Of a DNA stretch of 64,000 nucleotides, positions 7,784 to 17,377 are shown one piece after another; the first letter of the stretch is position 1; each line of letters starts with the position of its first letter. The notes under the pieces were generated by a model that was not told the origin of the DNA, made no database searches, and saw only the letters and a list, made by a program, of their open reading frames with translations. Origin of the DNA: Streptomyces sp. NBC_00425 (GTDB lineage: Bacteria; Actinomycetota; Actinomycetes; Streptomycetales; Streptomycetaceae); assembly GCF_036030735.1 (NCBI RefSeq), contig NZ_CP107928.1:6076001-6140000 (forward strand). Reading direction: 5' to 3'. A program made the position numbers and the translations under genes.

Positions 7784-8608
7784 TCACAGGACGGCGCTGA
7801 GGAACTCCCGGGTCCGCTCCTGCTCCGGATCGCTGAACATCTTCTCCGGCGGGCCCGACTCGATGACACGGCCCGAGTCGAACATCAGCACCTGGTCCGA
7901 GATGTCCCGGGCGAAGCCCATCTCGTGGGTCACGCAGAGCATCGTGATGTCGGTGGTGCGGGCGATGTCCCGCAGCACGTCCAGGACGCCGGCCACCAGC
8001 TCCGGGTCCAGTGCGGAGGTCACCTCGTCCAGCAGCAGGACCTGCGGCCGCATCGCCAGCGCCCGCGCGATCGCCACCCGCTGCTGCTGGCCGCCGGACA
8101 GCTGGCTCGGGTACTTGTCGATGTGCTCGGTCAGGCCGACCAGTTCGAGCAGCTCGCGCGCCCGCTGTTCCGCCTCGTCCCGGGACAGGCCGAGGACGGT
8201 GACGGGGGCCTCGGTGATGTTGCGCAGCACCTTCATGTTCGGGAACAGGTTGAACTGCTGGAAGACCATCCCGATGTTCTTGCGGACCTCACGGACGTGC
8301 TTCTCGCCGGCCGGGACCAGTCTGCCGCCGCGTTCCTCGTGGGTCAGGTACTCGCCGCCCACCTTGATGGTGCCCTCGTCGGGCGTGGCCAGGGTCATCA
8401 GCAGCCGCAGGATCGTCGTCTTGCCGGAGCCCGACGGGCCGATCAGCGTGACGTGCTTGCCGGAGTCGACGGAGAAGTCGAGCCGGTCGAGGACGGTGTT
8501 CTCGCCGAAGCGCTTGGTGACCTGGTCGAAGCGGATCAGCTCACTGCCGTCCACCGGCGGGTTGGCGAGGTGCTCGAGGGTCTGCGCGGGATCGGTGTCA
8601 GCGGACAA
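7784..8608 (-). CDS. ehuA: polar amino acid/ectoine ABC transporter ATP-binding protein
   Basis: 274 residues, the ATPase of a four-gene import system. The Walker A motif is GPSGSGKTT (about 55-63), the Q-loop is in MVFQQFN, the signature is LSGGQQQR, Walker B is VLLLDEVTSALD, and the switch His is in CVTHEMG. It overlaps the end of the permease gene before it (ehuD) by 11 bases, so the two are translationally coupled. ATPases of this size and sequence serve glutamine/ectoine-type uptake systems. The Ehu name is inferred from the substrate-binding protein and gene order B-C-D-A, not from this subunit alone. Confidence 0.8.
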   Translation of the reverse strand: MSADTDPAQTLEHLANPPVDGSELIRFDQVTKRFGENTVLDRLDFSVDSGKHVTLIGPSGSGKTTILRLLMTLATPDEGTIKVGGEYLTHEERGGRLVPAGEKHVREVRKNIGMVFQQFNLFPNMKVLRNITEAPVTVLGLSRDEAEQRARELLELVGLTEHIDKYPSQLSGGQQQRVAIARALAMRPQVLLLDEVTSALDPELVAGVLDVLRDIARTTDITMLCVTHEMGFARDISDQVLMFDSGRVIESGPPEKMFSDPEQERTREFLSAVL

Positions 8609-9245
8609 GGCGTCGCTCCAGGGCTCGGATCAGAAGGGAGGCGGGGTAGGCGATGACGATGAACGCCACGCCCACGACGGTCAGCGCCTCCGTGGTGAAG
8701 GTCTCGTTGCTGAAGGTCTGGGCCTCGCCGAGCATGTCGAAGGCGCCGATGGTCGCGATCATCGGAGAGTCCTTGAGCATGGCGATGACGTAGTTGCCCA
8801 GCGGCGGGACGACCCGGCGGATCGCCTGCGGGAGGATCACCACACGCCAGGTGCGACCCTTGGACAGGCTCAGCGCGGTGGCCGCCTCCCACTGGCCGGC
8901 GGGCACACCGTCGATACCCGCGCGGTAGACCTCCGCGGTGTAGGTGGAGTAGTGCAGTCCGAGGCCGACGATGCCGGTGGTGAGCGGTGACATCGAGGGG
9001 CCGAAGTTCGGCACCACGTAGAAGAGGAAGAACAGCTGCACCAACAGCGGCGTGTTGCGGATGAACTCCGTGACGGCGACGACCGGCCAGCGCACCCACG
9101 CCCGCCCGGACCGCTGGGCCAGCGCCCACACCAGTCCCAGCGCGAAGGCGATCAGCGTGCCGACGGCCAGCGCCTGGAGGGTGACGAGCACGCCGTCCCA
9201 GAACCGCGGCATGAAGTCGTCCACGACGTTCCAGTCCCAGCTCAT
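8598..9245 (-). CDS. ehuD: polar amino acid/ectoine ABC transporter permease
   Basis: 215 residues from ATG 9245. Five or so membrane segments are visible, with the HisMQ-type permease motif EFIRNTPLLVQLFFLFYV and the ATPase-docking EAATALSLSKGRTWRVVILPQA. The start overlaps the stop of the preceding permease gene by 4 bases. Longer upstream reading is rejected because it would lie inside that gene. It pairs with the next permease to form the membrane channel of the importer. Confidence 0.8.
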   Translation of the reverse strand: MSWDWNVVDDFMPRFWDGVLVTLQALAVGTLIAFALGLVWALAQRSGRAWVRWPVVAVTEFIRNTPLLVQLFFLFYVVPNFGPSMSPLTTGIVGLGLHYSTYTAEVYRAGIDGVPAGQWEAATALSLSKGRTWRVVILPQAIRRVVPPLGNYVIAMLKDSPMIATIGAFDMLGEAQTFSNETFTTEALTVVGVAFIVIAYPASLLIRALERRLVR

Positions 9246-9985
9246 GCCGTGCCTCCCGCCGCCGACTGCGAACCGGCGGGCGGGCGTTCGCCGCGGGCGC
9301 CGGACGTGCGGGCGGTCCCGCCGGTCTTCTCGGGCCGCTGCCCGACCCCCGCCTTCGCCCTGCGCTCCAGCAGCCGCATGCCGCGGGTGATGAGGAAGGC
9401 GAGGACGAAGTACAGGACCAGCAGCAGGGTGTAGACCGGCGTCGTCTCGTTGGTGCCCAGCCGGACCAGGTTGCCGGCGAACGTCATGTCGGCCACCGTG
9501 ATGACCGAGACCAGGGCGGTGCCCTTCAGCAGCTCGATCAGCAGGTTGTTGAACGGCGGCACCATCTCGGGCCAGGCCTGGGGCAGTTCGATCAGGCGCA
9601 GCCGCTGCAGACGGCTGAAATTGAGCGCGACGCCCGCCTCTTTCTGCGCCGGGGAGACGGCGGCCAGGGACCCGCGGACGATCTCGGAGCCGTACGCGCC
9701 GTAGGTCAGGCCCAGCGCGCTGACGCCGGCCCACATGGGCACCAGCTGCCAGCCGAACAGGGGCAGCGCGAAGAACATCCAGAACATCAGCACCAGCGCC
9801 GACATGCCCCGGAAGACCTCGAAGTAGATCCCGGCGACGAAGCGGACGATCCAGTACCGCGAACCGCGGGCCAGACCGACCCCGAACGAGATGGCCGCGC
9901 CGAGGGCCGCCGCGTACACCGTCACCTGGACGGTGATCCAGATGCCCGGCAGGAACCAGGTGGTGAAGAACTCGGAACTCATCAT
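9242..9985 (-). CDS. ehuC: polar amino acid/ectoine ABC transporter permease
   Basis: 247 residues from ATG 9985, which shares one base with the ehuB stop (TGATG); AAGGAG lies 11 bases before it. A GTG at 9994 is possible but is too close to the AAGGAG site. The protein has the same architecture as its partner, with FRGMSALVLMFWMFF and EAGVALNFSRLQRLRLIELPQA as docking loop. The hydrophilic C-terminal tail (about 215-247) is rich in Gly, Arg and Ala and probably cytoplasmic. Confidence 0.8.
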   Translation of the reverse strand: MMSSEFFTTWFLPGIWITVQVTVYAAALGAAISFGVGLARGSRYWIVRFVAGIYFEVFRGMSALVLMFWMFFALPLFGWQLVPMWAGVSALGLTYGAYGSEIVRGSLAAVSPAQKEAGVALNFSRLQRLRLIELPQAWPEMVPPFNNLLIELLKGTALVSVITVADMTFAGNLVRLGTNETTPVYTLLLVLYFVLAFLITRGMRLLERRAKAGVGQRPEKTGGTARTSGARGERPPAGSQSAAGGTA

Positions 9986-10911
9986 CAGCCGCACAGCTCC
10001 TTCGCCGTGAGGTCCGTCATGTCGGCCCTCTCGAAGCCGAAGGGGCCGACGATCCGCAGGAGCTCCCGGTAGTCGTCCTTCTTGAGCTTCAGCAGTTCCT
10101 CGTTGAACGCGTCACGGAGGTTCTTCTCGGACTGCCGGAAGGCGAAGCCGCCCGCGCCGTAGGCCGGTTCGCCGTCCACCACGGGCTGGAACGGCTCTGT
10201 CGCGGACACCCGTCCGGAACTCTCCACCGCCGACTTCACCGTGATGCGGGTCCCCGCGAAGGCGTCCACCCGGCCCTGGGCCACCGCGTCCAGACCGGCC
10301 ACCTGGTCCGGCAGGACCAGCACGTCCTTGATGCCCGCGGCCCTGGCGTAGTCGATCTGGGCGTACGCCTTCCCGGAGGCGAGCCTGAGCCCCTTCTTCC
10401 TGACGTCGTCGTACGTCCTGATGCCGTGCGGATTGCCCTTGCGGACGATGAAGGAGTCCAGCATCAGATAGTCCGGGTCGGCGAACAGCACCTGCTCGCA
10501 CCGGACCGGATTGATGTACATGCCGGCGGACACCACATCGAACTGCCGCGCCTTGAGGCCCGGTATGAGGGCGCCGAAGTCCACCGGCACCGGCTCGACG
10601 TCGTCGATGCCGAGCCGTTCGAAGATCACCCTCGCGATCGCGGGCGCTTCCCCGGTGGCCCGTCCGTCGTCCCCGACGTACCCGAAGGGCGGCTCGCTGG
10701 CGATGCCGATCTTCACGGACCCCCGCTTCCGCAGGGTGTCCAGAAGACCACCCCCCAGGACCTTTCCGTCGTCCGGGACGCGGCTGCAGCCGGCCGCCCC
10801 CAGACCCCCCGCGGCGCCCAGCGACACCGCCGCCGCGAGCAGTGAGCGGCGGCTGGGTCCTCTGTGGGGTCGGGGGCCGGTTCCTGATCGATGTGCTTGT
10901 GGTCGAGCCAT
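9985..10911 (-). CDS. ehuB: ectoine/amino acid-binding lipoprotein of the ABC importer
   Basis: 308 residues from ATG 10911. A twin-Arg stretch (PSRRSLL), a hydrophobic core and the lipobox LGAAGC (Cys42) mark a lipoprotein. The rest is a family 3 solute-binding protein: GIASEPPFGYVGDDGRATGE, FGALIPGLKARQFDVVSAG and MYINPVRCEQVLFADP. The last two phrases resemble EhuB, the ectoine/hydroxyectoine receptor of Sinorhizobium, more than glutamate or glutamine receptors, which is the reason for the name. It is the first gene of the four-gene operon. No full ectoine degradation set is visible, so uptake for osmoprotection is plausible. The start codon has no clear ribosome-binding site; an in-frame start further upstream is possible. 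Confidence 0.72.
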   Translation of the reverse strand: MARPQAHRSGTGPRPHRGPSRRSLLAAAVSLGAAGGLGAAGCSRVPDDGKVLGGGLLDTLRKRGSVKIGIASEPPFGYVGDDGRATGEAPAIARVIFERLGIDDVEPVPVDFGALIPGLKARQFDVVSAGMYINPVRCEQVLFADPDYLMLDSFIVRKGNPHGIRTYDDVRKKGLRLASGKAYAQIDYARAAGIKDVLVLPDQVAGLDAVAQGRVDAFAGTRITVKSAVESSGRVSATEPFQPVVDGEPAYGAGGFAFRQSEKNLRDAFNEELLKLKKDDYRELLRIVGPFGFERADMTDLTAKELCG

Positions 10912-11219
10912 GGGCGCGCCGCTACCCGGCTTCCGGCCGGTTATGCGGATCGCTTCCGGCCCCGTTCTCCGCGAAGGACCTCGTGAAGGACCCCGCGACG
11001 GCGCTCCCGACCCGGACCGCACGGGCGGCCGGTGCGCCGTCTCCCTCGCTGCTCAGCCCCGGGAAGGCCGCCGCCGACGACCGGGGGGACGGCGGCGGAT
11101 TGACCCACGAGAATGACCTCACAATGCACCGTTCACCGGGTCTTTCGCGGGTCTAGATTCATGGGTGACAGGTCCGACGGCCGCAGCCGCGGACCGCCCG
11201 CCGATCTTCGGGAGTCCCC
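10912..11219. other. divergent intergenic region ehuB / cupin gene
   Basis: This 308-base stretch holds no convincing gene. On the + strand TTCACC and TAGATT, about 16 bases apart, end near 11158 and make a plausible vegetative promoter for the cupin gene. The - strand promoter for the ABC operon must also lie here but is not clear to me. Confidence 0.45.
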
Positions 11220-11717
11220 ATGACCAGCCCCCTCGTCGTCCGCTCCGGCCAGGCCGAGACCCTCCAGGACGGCGCCCTCAGCCTGATCACGCTGCTCGCC
11301 GACGCGGACGCCACCGGCGGGGCCCTCACCGCCAACAAGGCGACCTTCGCCGAGGGCTCGCCCGGCGCGCCCGCGCACTTCCACACCCGGGCGACCGAGG
11401 TGTTCTACGTCCTGGACGGCCGGATGCGCTTCCTGGTCGGCGACGAGGTGCGCACCCTGGACCGGGGCGACTTCCTGACCGTCCCGCCGACCGTCCCGCA
11501 CGCCTTCGCGCCGGCCCCCGGCAGCACCGCCGAACTGCTCGTGCTCTTCACGCCGGGACTGCACCGCTTCGACTACTACCGGCTGCTGGAGCGTGTGCAC
11601 CACGGCGAGGCGGGCGTCGAGGACATCCGCGCGAGCTCCGAGCGCTACGACAACCACTACGTCGACAGCGCGCTCTGGCGTGACGAGCTGCGCCGGACGG
11701 CCCCGGACCACGCCTGA
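11220..11717 (+). CDS. cupin-domain protein
   Basis: 165 residues. A single small beta barrel shows both cupin motifs: first motif PAHFHTRATEVFYVLDGRMRF (split here across about residues 51-71, with metal-ligand candidates His53, His55 and Glu60) and second motif GDFLTVPPTVPHAF (His near 98). The C-terminal 45 residues are helical and hydrophilic. Cupins include dioxygenases, isomerases and sugar-binding proteins, so the reaction cannot be named. A GGGAG site precedes the ATG. It faces the 2-hydroxyacid dehydrogenase gene tail to tail. Confidence 0.75.
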   Translation: MTSPLVVRSGQAETLQDGALSLITLLADADATGGALTANKATFAEGSPGAPAHFHTRATEVFYVLDGRMRFLVGDEVRTLDRGDFLTVPPTVPHAFAPAPGSTAELLVLFTPGLHRFDYYRLLERVHHGEAGVEDIRASSERYDNHYVDSALWRDELRRTAPDHA

Positions 11718-11755
11718 GCCGTCCCCGGCGGCGGCGTGTGCGCGGCGCCGTGACG

Positions 11756-12742
11756 TCAGTGCCCGGGCACGTACCCGCGCTGCTTGTCGACCACGTTCCG
11801 CAACGGCCGGCCCACCGCCCACCGCTCGAACAGCTCGACGAACTGCGCGCCGAGGTCGTCCCGCCAGCCGACCGTGTCCCCGCTCATGTGGGGCGAGATC
11901 AGCAGCCCCGGCACCCGCCACAGCGGGCTGTCGGCGGGCAGCGGCTCCGAGGTGAGGACGTCCAGGGCGGCGCCGGCGATCCACCGCCGCTCCAGGGCCC
12001 GCACCAGCGCCTCCTCCACCACCAGTTGGCCGCGGCCCACGTTCACGAACCGGGCCGAGGGCTGCATCACGCCGAACCTCCGAAGGTCGAACATGCCGCG
12101 CGTCTGCTCGGTGAGCGGGGCGGCCGCGACCACCCAGTCGGCGCGGGCCAGCAGCCGGTCCAGGTCGTCGGGGCCGTGGATGCCGGTCCGCGGGACACGT
12201 CCGACGACCGCCGCGGTCATGCCGAGCGCCTTCAGAGTGCGGGCGACGGCCCGCCCGATCGGCCCCGACCCGACGACGACGGCCCGCGTCCCGGCGACCC
12301 GCCTGCCCTCCCGGTGCCGCCACTCGCCCCGCTGCTGGAACTCCCAGGTCAGGGGCAGGTCCTTCGCCATCGCCAGCACCAGCGCGGCGACGTACTCGGC
12401 GATCGGCTCGTCGAAGACACCGCGCGCGTTCGTCACCACCGTGTCCGACGCGGTGAGTTCGGGACACATCAGATGGTCCACGCCCGCGCTCGCCGTGTGC
12501 ACCCAGCGCGGCCGCGGGCCCTCGCCCGGCCAGGCGTCGCGCACCGCGTGCGAGGTGAAGTCCCAGACCAGCAGGGCGTCGGCGGCCGGCAGCCGCTCGG
12601 CGAGCGAGGCCTCGTCGGTGTGCACCACCCGGACCCGCCCGGTGAGCCGCCCGAGCCGGGGCGGCGGGTCGGCGTCGAGGACGAGGAGCGTGGGAAGGGA
12701 GGCGGGAGGGGGCGCGGCGGGAGGCGGGGGGACGGCGGCCAT
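11756..12742 (-). CDS. D-isomer-specific 2-hydroxyacid dehydrogenase
   Basis: 328 residues from ATG 12742, which has AAGGGA seven bases upstream. After a Pro-rich N-terminus, the catalytic and NAD-binding domains are seen: the nucleotide-binding loop is VVVGSGPIGRAVARTL (about 147-162), followed by PLTEQTRGMFD (substrate-binding region), VNVGRGQLVVEEAL with the catalytic Arg region, and LLISPHMSG with the catalytic His. Members reduce 2-keto acids or oxidise 2-hydroxy acids with NAD(P)H. The specific substrate is not evident; proximity to the isomerase-fold gene is suggestive only. Confidence 0.82.
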   Translation of the reverse strand: MAAVPPPPAAPPPASLPTLLVLDADPPPRLGRLTGRVRVVHTDEASLAERLPAADALLVWDFTSHAVRDAWPGEGPRPRWVHTASAGVDHLMCPELTASDTVVTNARGVFDEPIAEYVAALVLAMAKDLPLTWEFQQRGEWRHREGRRVAGTRAVVVGSGPIGRAVARTLKALGMTAAVVGRVPRTGIHGPDDLDRLLARADWVVAAAPLTEQTRGMFDLRRFGVMQPSARFVNVGRGQLVVEEALVRALERRWIAGAALDVLTSEPLPADSPLWRVPGLLISPHMSGDTVGWRDDLGAQFVELFERWAVGRPLRNVVDKQRGYVPGH

Positions 12743-12975
12743 CCGGTGTCCCTTCCCCGGCGCGTCCGACGTGCGCGGATTCCGGCGAGCGCGGATGATG
12801 ACGTGCGCGGATTGACCACGTTGGCACCCGGACCCACCGCCGTCAACACGGCTGCGCCTACCGTCCGTTGCCCGTCGGCTCCGCCGGGGGCCCCGCTCTG
12901 TGGGCGGACCCCGGGGAGTGCCCCGCCGCGGCAGGGCGGAGCGGCTCCCGGCCGGCGGCCCCACCGCTCATACCG

Positions 12976-13059
12976 CCCGTACCGCTCATCTCGGCCAACC
13001 AGGTGACCGTGTGGGCGGCGTTGCGCCGACTGGGTACCCGGGCGGTGGGACCGTGGAGC
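12976..13059 (+). pseudogene. remnant of the 3' end of a maleate-isomerase/racemase-like paralogue
   Basis: Translation in the + frame gives about 28 residues containing SANQVTVWAALRRLGTRAVG. This matches the C-terminus of the intact gene just downstream (TANQVTVWEALRLTDRRVNA) over about 20 positions. No upstream portion of such a protein can be found in the preceding 200 bases and there is no start or stop in the right place. The simplest reading is a tandem paralogue that has been deleted except for its tail. The rest of 12743-13170 shows no gene; it holds the promoter region of the 2-hydroxyacid dehydrogenase gene. Confidence 0.55.
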
Positions 13060-13170
13060 GCCGCCGGACATCCCGGCGCGCGTGCGGCCCACCGAACCGC
13101 CGGAGGCCGGCCCCCACCGCGGGACCCGCCGCCGGCACTGCCGGAAGAAGAGCAGCAGGAAAGGCTGGAC

Positions 13171-13902
13171 ATGACCGCACTCGGATTCCTCTACCCGGGC
13201 CACTCGGCCGAGGACGACTACCCCCGCATCGAGCAGCTCCTGGGCAGCGACGTCCGGCTGGACCTGGTCCACACCGGCGTCGGCGAGGACGCCCACCGGG
13301 TCGACGCCCTGCGGCAGAAGGGCGCGGCCGAGCGGCTGGCGGAGGGCGTCGGGCAACTGCGGCTCGCCGGCGTCGAGGCGATCGTGTGGGCGAGCACCAG
13401 CGGCGGCTTCGTGCACGGCTGGGAGGGCGCCCAGGAGCAGGTGCGCGCCCTGGCCACCAGTGCCGGAACGCCGGCCTCCTCGACCTCCTTCGCCTTCGTG
13501 CGGGCGGCCCGGGAGGTCGGGGCCGCACGCGTCGCCGTCGCGGCGGCCTACCCGGACGACGTGGCCGCCCTCTTCGCCGACTTCCTCCGGGCGGGCGGCG
13601 TCGGGGTGACCGGCGTCCACAGCGCCGGGATCGTCACGGCGGCCGAGGCCGGCGCCTGGGGGGAGGCGCAGGTGTCAGCCCTCGCGCGGGCGGCCGACTC
13701 CCCCGAGGCGCAGGCGGTCATGCTGCCCGGCACCGCCCTGCACACGGCCGCGTTCCTGCCGGAGCTGGAGAAGGAGCTCGGCAAGCCGGTCCTCACCGCC
13801 AACCAGGTCACCGTGTGGGAGGCGCTGCGCCTCACCGACCGGCGGGTGAACGCGCCGGGGCTCGGCGCCCTGTTCACCCGGGAGCCCGTCGTGCAGGTGT
13901 GA
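13171..13902 (+). CDS. maleate isomerase/arylmalonate decarboxylase-fold protein lacking catalytic cysteines
   Basis: 243 residues; ATG 13171 has GGAAAGG upstream. The opening LGFLYPGHSAEDDYP, the middle WASTSGGFVHG and the end LTANQVTVWEALR place it in the Asp/Glu racemase superfamily branch that includes maleate cis-trans isomerases, arylmalonate decarboxylase and EutA of ectoine utilisation. Family enzymes use one or two cysteines, usually in an ACTSGSF-like loop and a late xxCT loop. Here the positions read ASTSGGF and LPGTALHT, and the protein has no cysteine at all. It may work by another mechanism or only bind ligand. The nearby ehu transporter makes an ectoine link conceivable but unproved. 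Confidence 0.72.
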   Translation: MTALGFLYPGHSAEDDYPRIEQLLGSDVRLDLVHTGVGEDAHRVDALRQKGAAERLAEGVGQLRLAGVEAIVWASTSGGFVHGWEGAQEQVRALATSAGTPASSTSFAFVRAAREVGAARVAVAAAYPDDVAALFADFLRAGGVGVTGVHSAGIVTAAEAGAWGEAQVSALARAADSPEAQAVMLPGTALHTAAFLPELEKELGKPVLTANQVTVWEALRLTDRRVNAPGLGALFTREPVVQV

Positions 13903-14063
13903 GGCCCGGTACGGCGCCGGGTGTGCCGTCCGCACCGACGACGCGCGTGCCGCGGTCGCCGGTCCGCGGTCGCCGGAGCGGTCGCCGGTCCACCGGGAAT
14001 AAGCGGGGACACCCTCCTGTTGGCGCTGCGAGGACAGCACACGGCTGACGACAGGAGGACCCC

Positions 14064-15214
<1,151 letters not shown>

Positions 15215-15236
<22 letters not shown>

Positions 15237-17062
15237 GACTCGGCGGTCCCGCGCAGCTCGGAGATGCGGTCCGGCGACACCGGGCGGGAGTACAGCCAGC
15301 CCTGCCCGGTGTCGCAGCCGATGCTGCGCAGCCGGGTCGCCTGCGCGGACGTCTCCACGCACTCGGCCGTGACGGTCAGCCCCAGCCGGTGGGCGAGGTC
15401 GATCATCGCCTCGACGACGACCTGGTCGGCCGGGTTCGGCGGGGTGGTTCCCTCCTTGTCGCTCTCGTACTGGAAGCCGCGCACGAAGGAGCCGTCCAGC
15501 TTCAGCACCGACACCGGCAGCCGGCTCAGATAGGCGAGGTTGGAGTAGCCGGTGCCGAAGTCGTCGATCGCGATGCCCACGCCCATGTCGCTGAGCGCCT
15601 GCAACGCCTGCAACGGCCGTCCCGCCGAGCCCATCACCGCCGACTCGGTCAGCTCCAGCTGGAGCAGGTGCGGCGCGAGCCCGGTCTCGGCGAGGATCTC
15701 CGCCACGTCCGCCACCAGGTCGGAGTCCCACACCTGACGCACCGCCACGTTGACGCTGACGAACAGCGGTGGATCGTCCGGATTGTCCAGTTGCCACTGC
15801 CGTGCCTGGCGGCAGGCGGTGGCCAGAACCCATTGGCCGAGCGGGACGATCGAGCCGTCCTCCTCGGCCAGCGCGACGAACCGATTCGGCGACAGCAGCC
15901 CGAACCGCGGGTGATCCCAGCGGACCAGCGCCTCCACGCCGCGCAGCCGGCCGTCCGACATGCCGACCAGGGGCTGGTAGTCGAGCCGGAACTCGCCGCG
16001 CTCGATGGCGGGACGCAGCGTGGAGGCCAGCGCCTGCCGGGTCATCAGATGGGCGTTGCGCTCGGGGTCGAACAGCGTCCAGCGGCCCTTGCCGTCCACC
16101 TTCGCCCAGTACAGCGTGGTGTCGGCGGCCTGCATCAGACCGGTTGCGGTGGTGCCGGCCGCGGCCCGCTCCACCACCCCGATCGACGCGGACACGTTCA
16201 GCCGGTGTCCGGCCAGGTCGAAGGGGGCCTGGAGCGCCTTGAGCACGGACTCGGCGAGGTCGGCGAGCTGGTCCGTGCCGGTGGAGTCCTCCACCAGCAG
16301 GGCGAACTCGTCCCCGCCGAGCCGGGCCACCAGCGGCACGCTCGGCCTGGTCCGCCCGGCCTCCTCGGCGCACCCGTTCAGCCGCTCGGCGACGGCGGCC
16401 AGCAGACGGTCGCCCACCCGGTGGCCGAGGGTGTCGTTGACCGCCTTGAAGCCGTCCAGGTCCAGGTAGCACAGGCCGATCCGGCCGGTGCCGCTCTGTT
16501 CGTACGCCTCCGCCTCCAGGGCGGCCGACACCCGCTCGAAGAACAGCGTGCGGTTGGCCAGCCGGGTCACCGGGTCGTGCATCTGCAGGTGCCGCAGTCG
16601 CGCCTGCAGGTCGCGGTGTGCGCTGACGTCGGCCACGGACAGCAGCACCCCGGGCGTCTGCGCCCCCGGCGTCTGCGCCTCCAGCGGCGAGACGGTGACC
16701 TGCGCCCACAGCGCGTGCCCGTCGGGCTGCTTCAGTCGCCGGGTGCAGCGCAGCTTGGCCCGGCGGCCGCGCAGGACCTCGCGGTAGGCGTGCCGGATCC
16801 GGGCGTCGGAGGCCAGGTCCAGCAGGTCGGAGGCGACCCTGCCGACCAGCGGGGCGCTGCCGCCGCCGAGCAACGCGCCGAGCGCGCCGTTGGCGTCGAC
16901 GATCCGCCCCTCGCCGTCGACGACGGCCATGGCGAGCGGTGCCGCCGCGAAGACGGACCGGTAGGCCGCAGGCCCGCCGCTCGTACTGTTGATGTCACTC
17001 TCTGTGACGGCTGACCGGTCGAGGTCTGCCGCGGGCGTCGGCCCTTCGGACGTTCCGCTCAC
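15215..17062 (-). CDS. cdgA: PAS-GGDEF-EAL c-di-GMP turnover protein (CdgA-like)
   Basis: 615 residues from GTG 17062 (GGGAG seven bases before it). Order of domains: PAS sensor (about 33-150, [21 protein letters not shown]), GGDEF domain (about 165-330) with intact RLGGDEF motif, and EAL domain (about 345-610) with intact GVEALVRW, plus [10 protein letters not shown] and the metal/base residues of active phosphodiesterases. No RxxD inhibitory site precedes GGDEF. It therefore has the motifs to make and to break c-di-GMP. The architecture and surroundings match S. coelicolor CdgA (SCO2817, from memory), a BldD target controlling development and antibiotic production. It is soluble, with no membrane helix. 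A BldD-box-like palindrome lies inside its 5' coding part. Confidence 0.82.
16995..17007. promoter_or_regulatory. candidate BldD box within the 5' end of the cdgA-like gene
   Basis: TCACTCTCTGTGA is symmetric around its centre. It agrees with the remembered BldD consensus TnACnCWGnGTnA at eight of nine fixed positions. It lies 56-68 bases inside the coding region if translation starts at 17062; a later start would place it in the leader. BldD bound to c-di-GMP represses developmental genes, including cdgA in S. coelicolor. Confidence 0.5.
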
Positions 17063-17377
17063 CGCTCGCTCCCGCAGTGCACTCGATCGCTGTCCGTGCA
17101 GGAAAGTGTGCCGATCATAGAGGCTGCCCGGGGACCCGCGCAGCCTATGCCCAGTGTCCCGGAACAACCCGCCTTTCTGACAGATCGTTTCTGCCCGCAG
17201 CTGGCCCGGTTCTGCGGGCCCGCGACCGCTTGTGACGTTCCGTGAGAATTCCGGGGGTGTCGGGGTGATGCCCGCTTTCCGCGTCCTCACTCGTCTGGTG
17301 CAGAAAAACAGGGCGTAGTACGACAAATCAACACAGTCTGGGTTGCGGTGTCCCGTGAACCGCTCCCGGAGGTCTCT
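17063..17377. other. divergent intergenic region cdgA / M6 protease gene
   Basis: About 315 bases without a credible gene. It contains a relatively AT-rich part (about 17175-17340, including TTTCTGACAGATCGTTTCTG and ACGACAAATCAACACAG) that probably carries promoters for both directions. I could not fix -10/-35 pairs with confidence. A possible GTG start at 17348 lacks a ribosome-binding site. Confidence 0.4.

Noticed and set aside
12868..13170. Upstream extension of the isomerase-like gene giving 344 residues
   Set aside because: The frame is open, but the start at 13171 has a good ribosome-binding site and the family opening; the extension holds the decayed tail of a paralogue.
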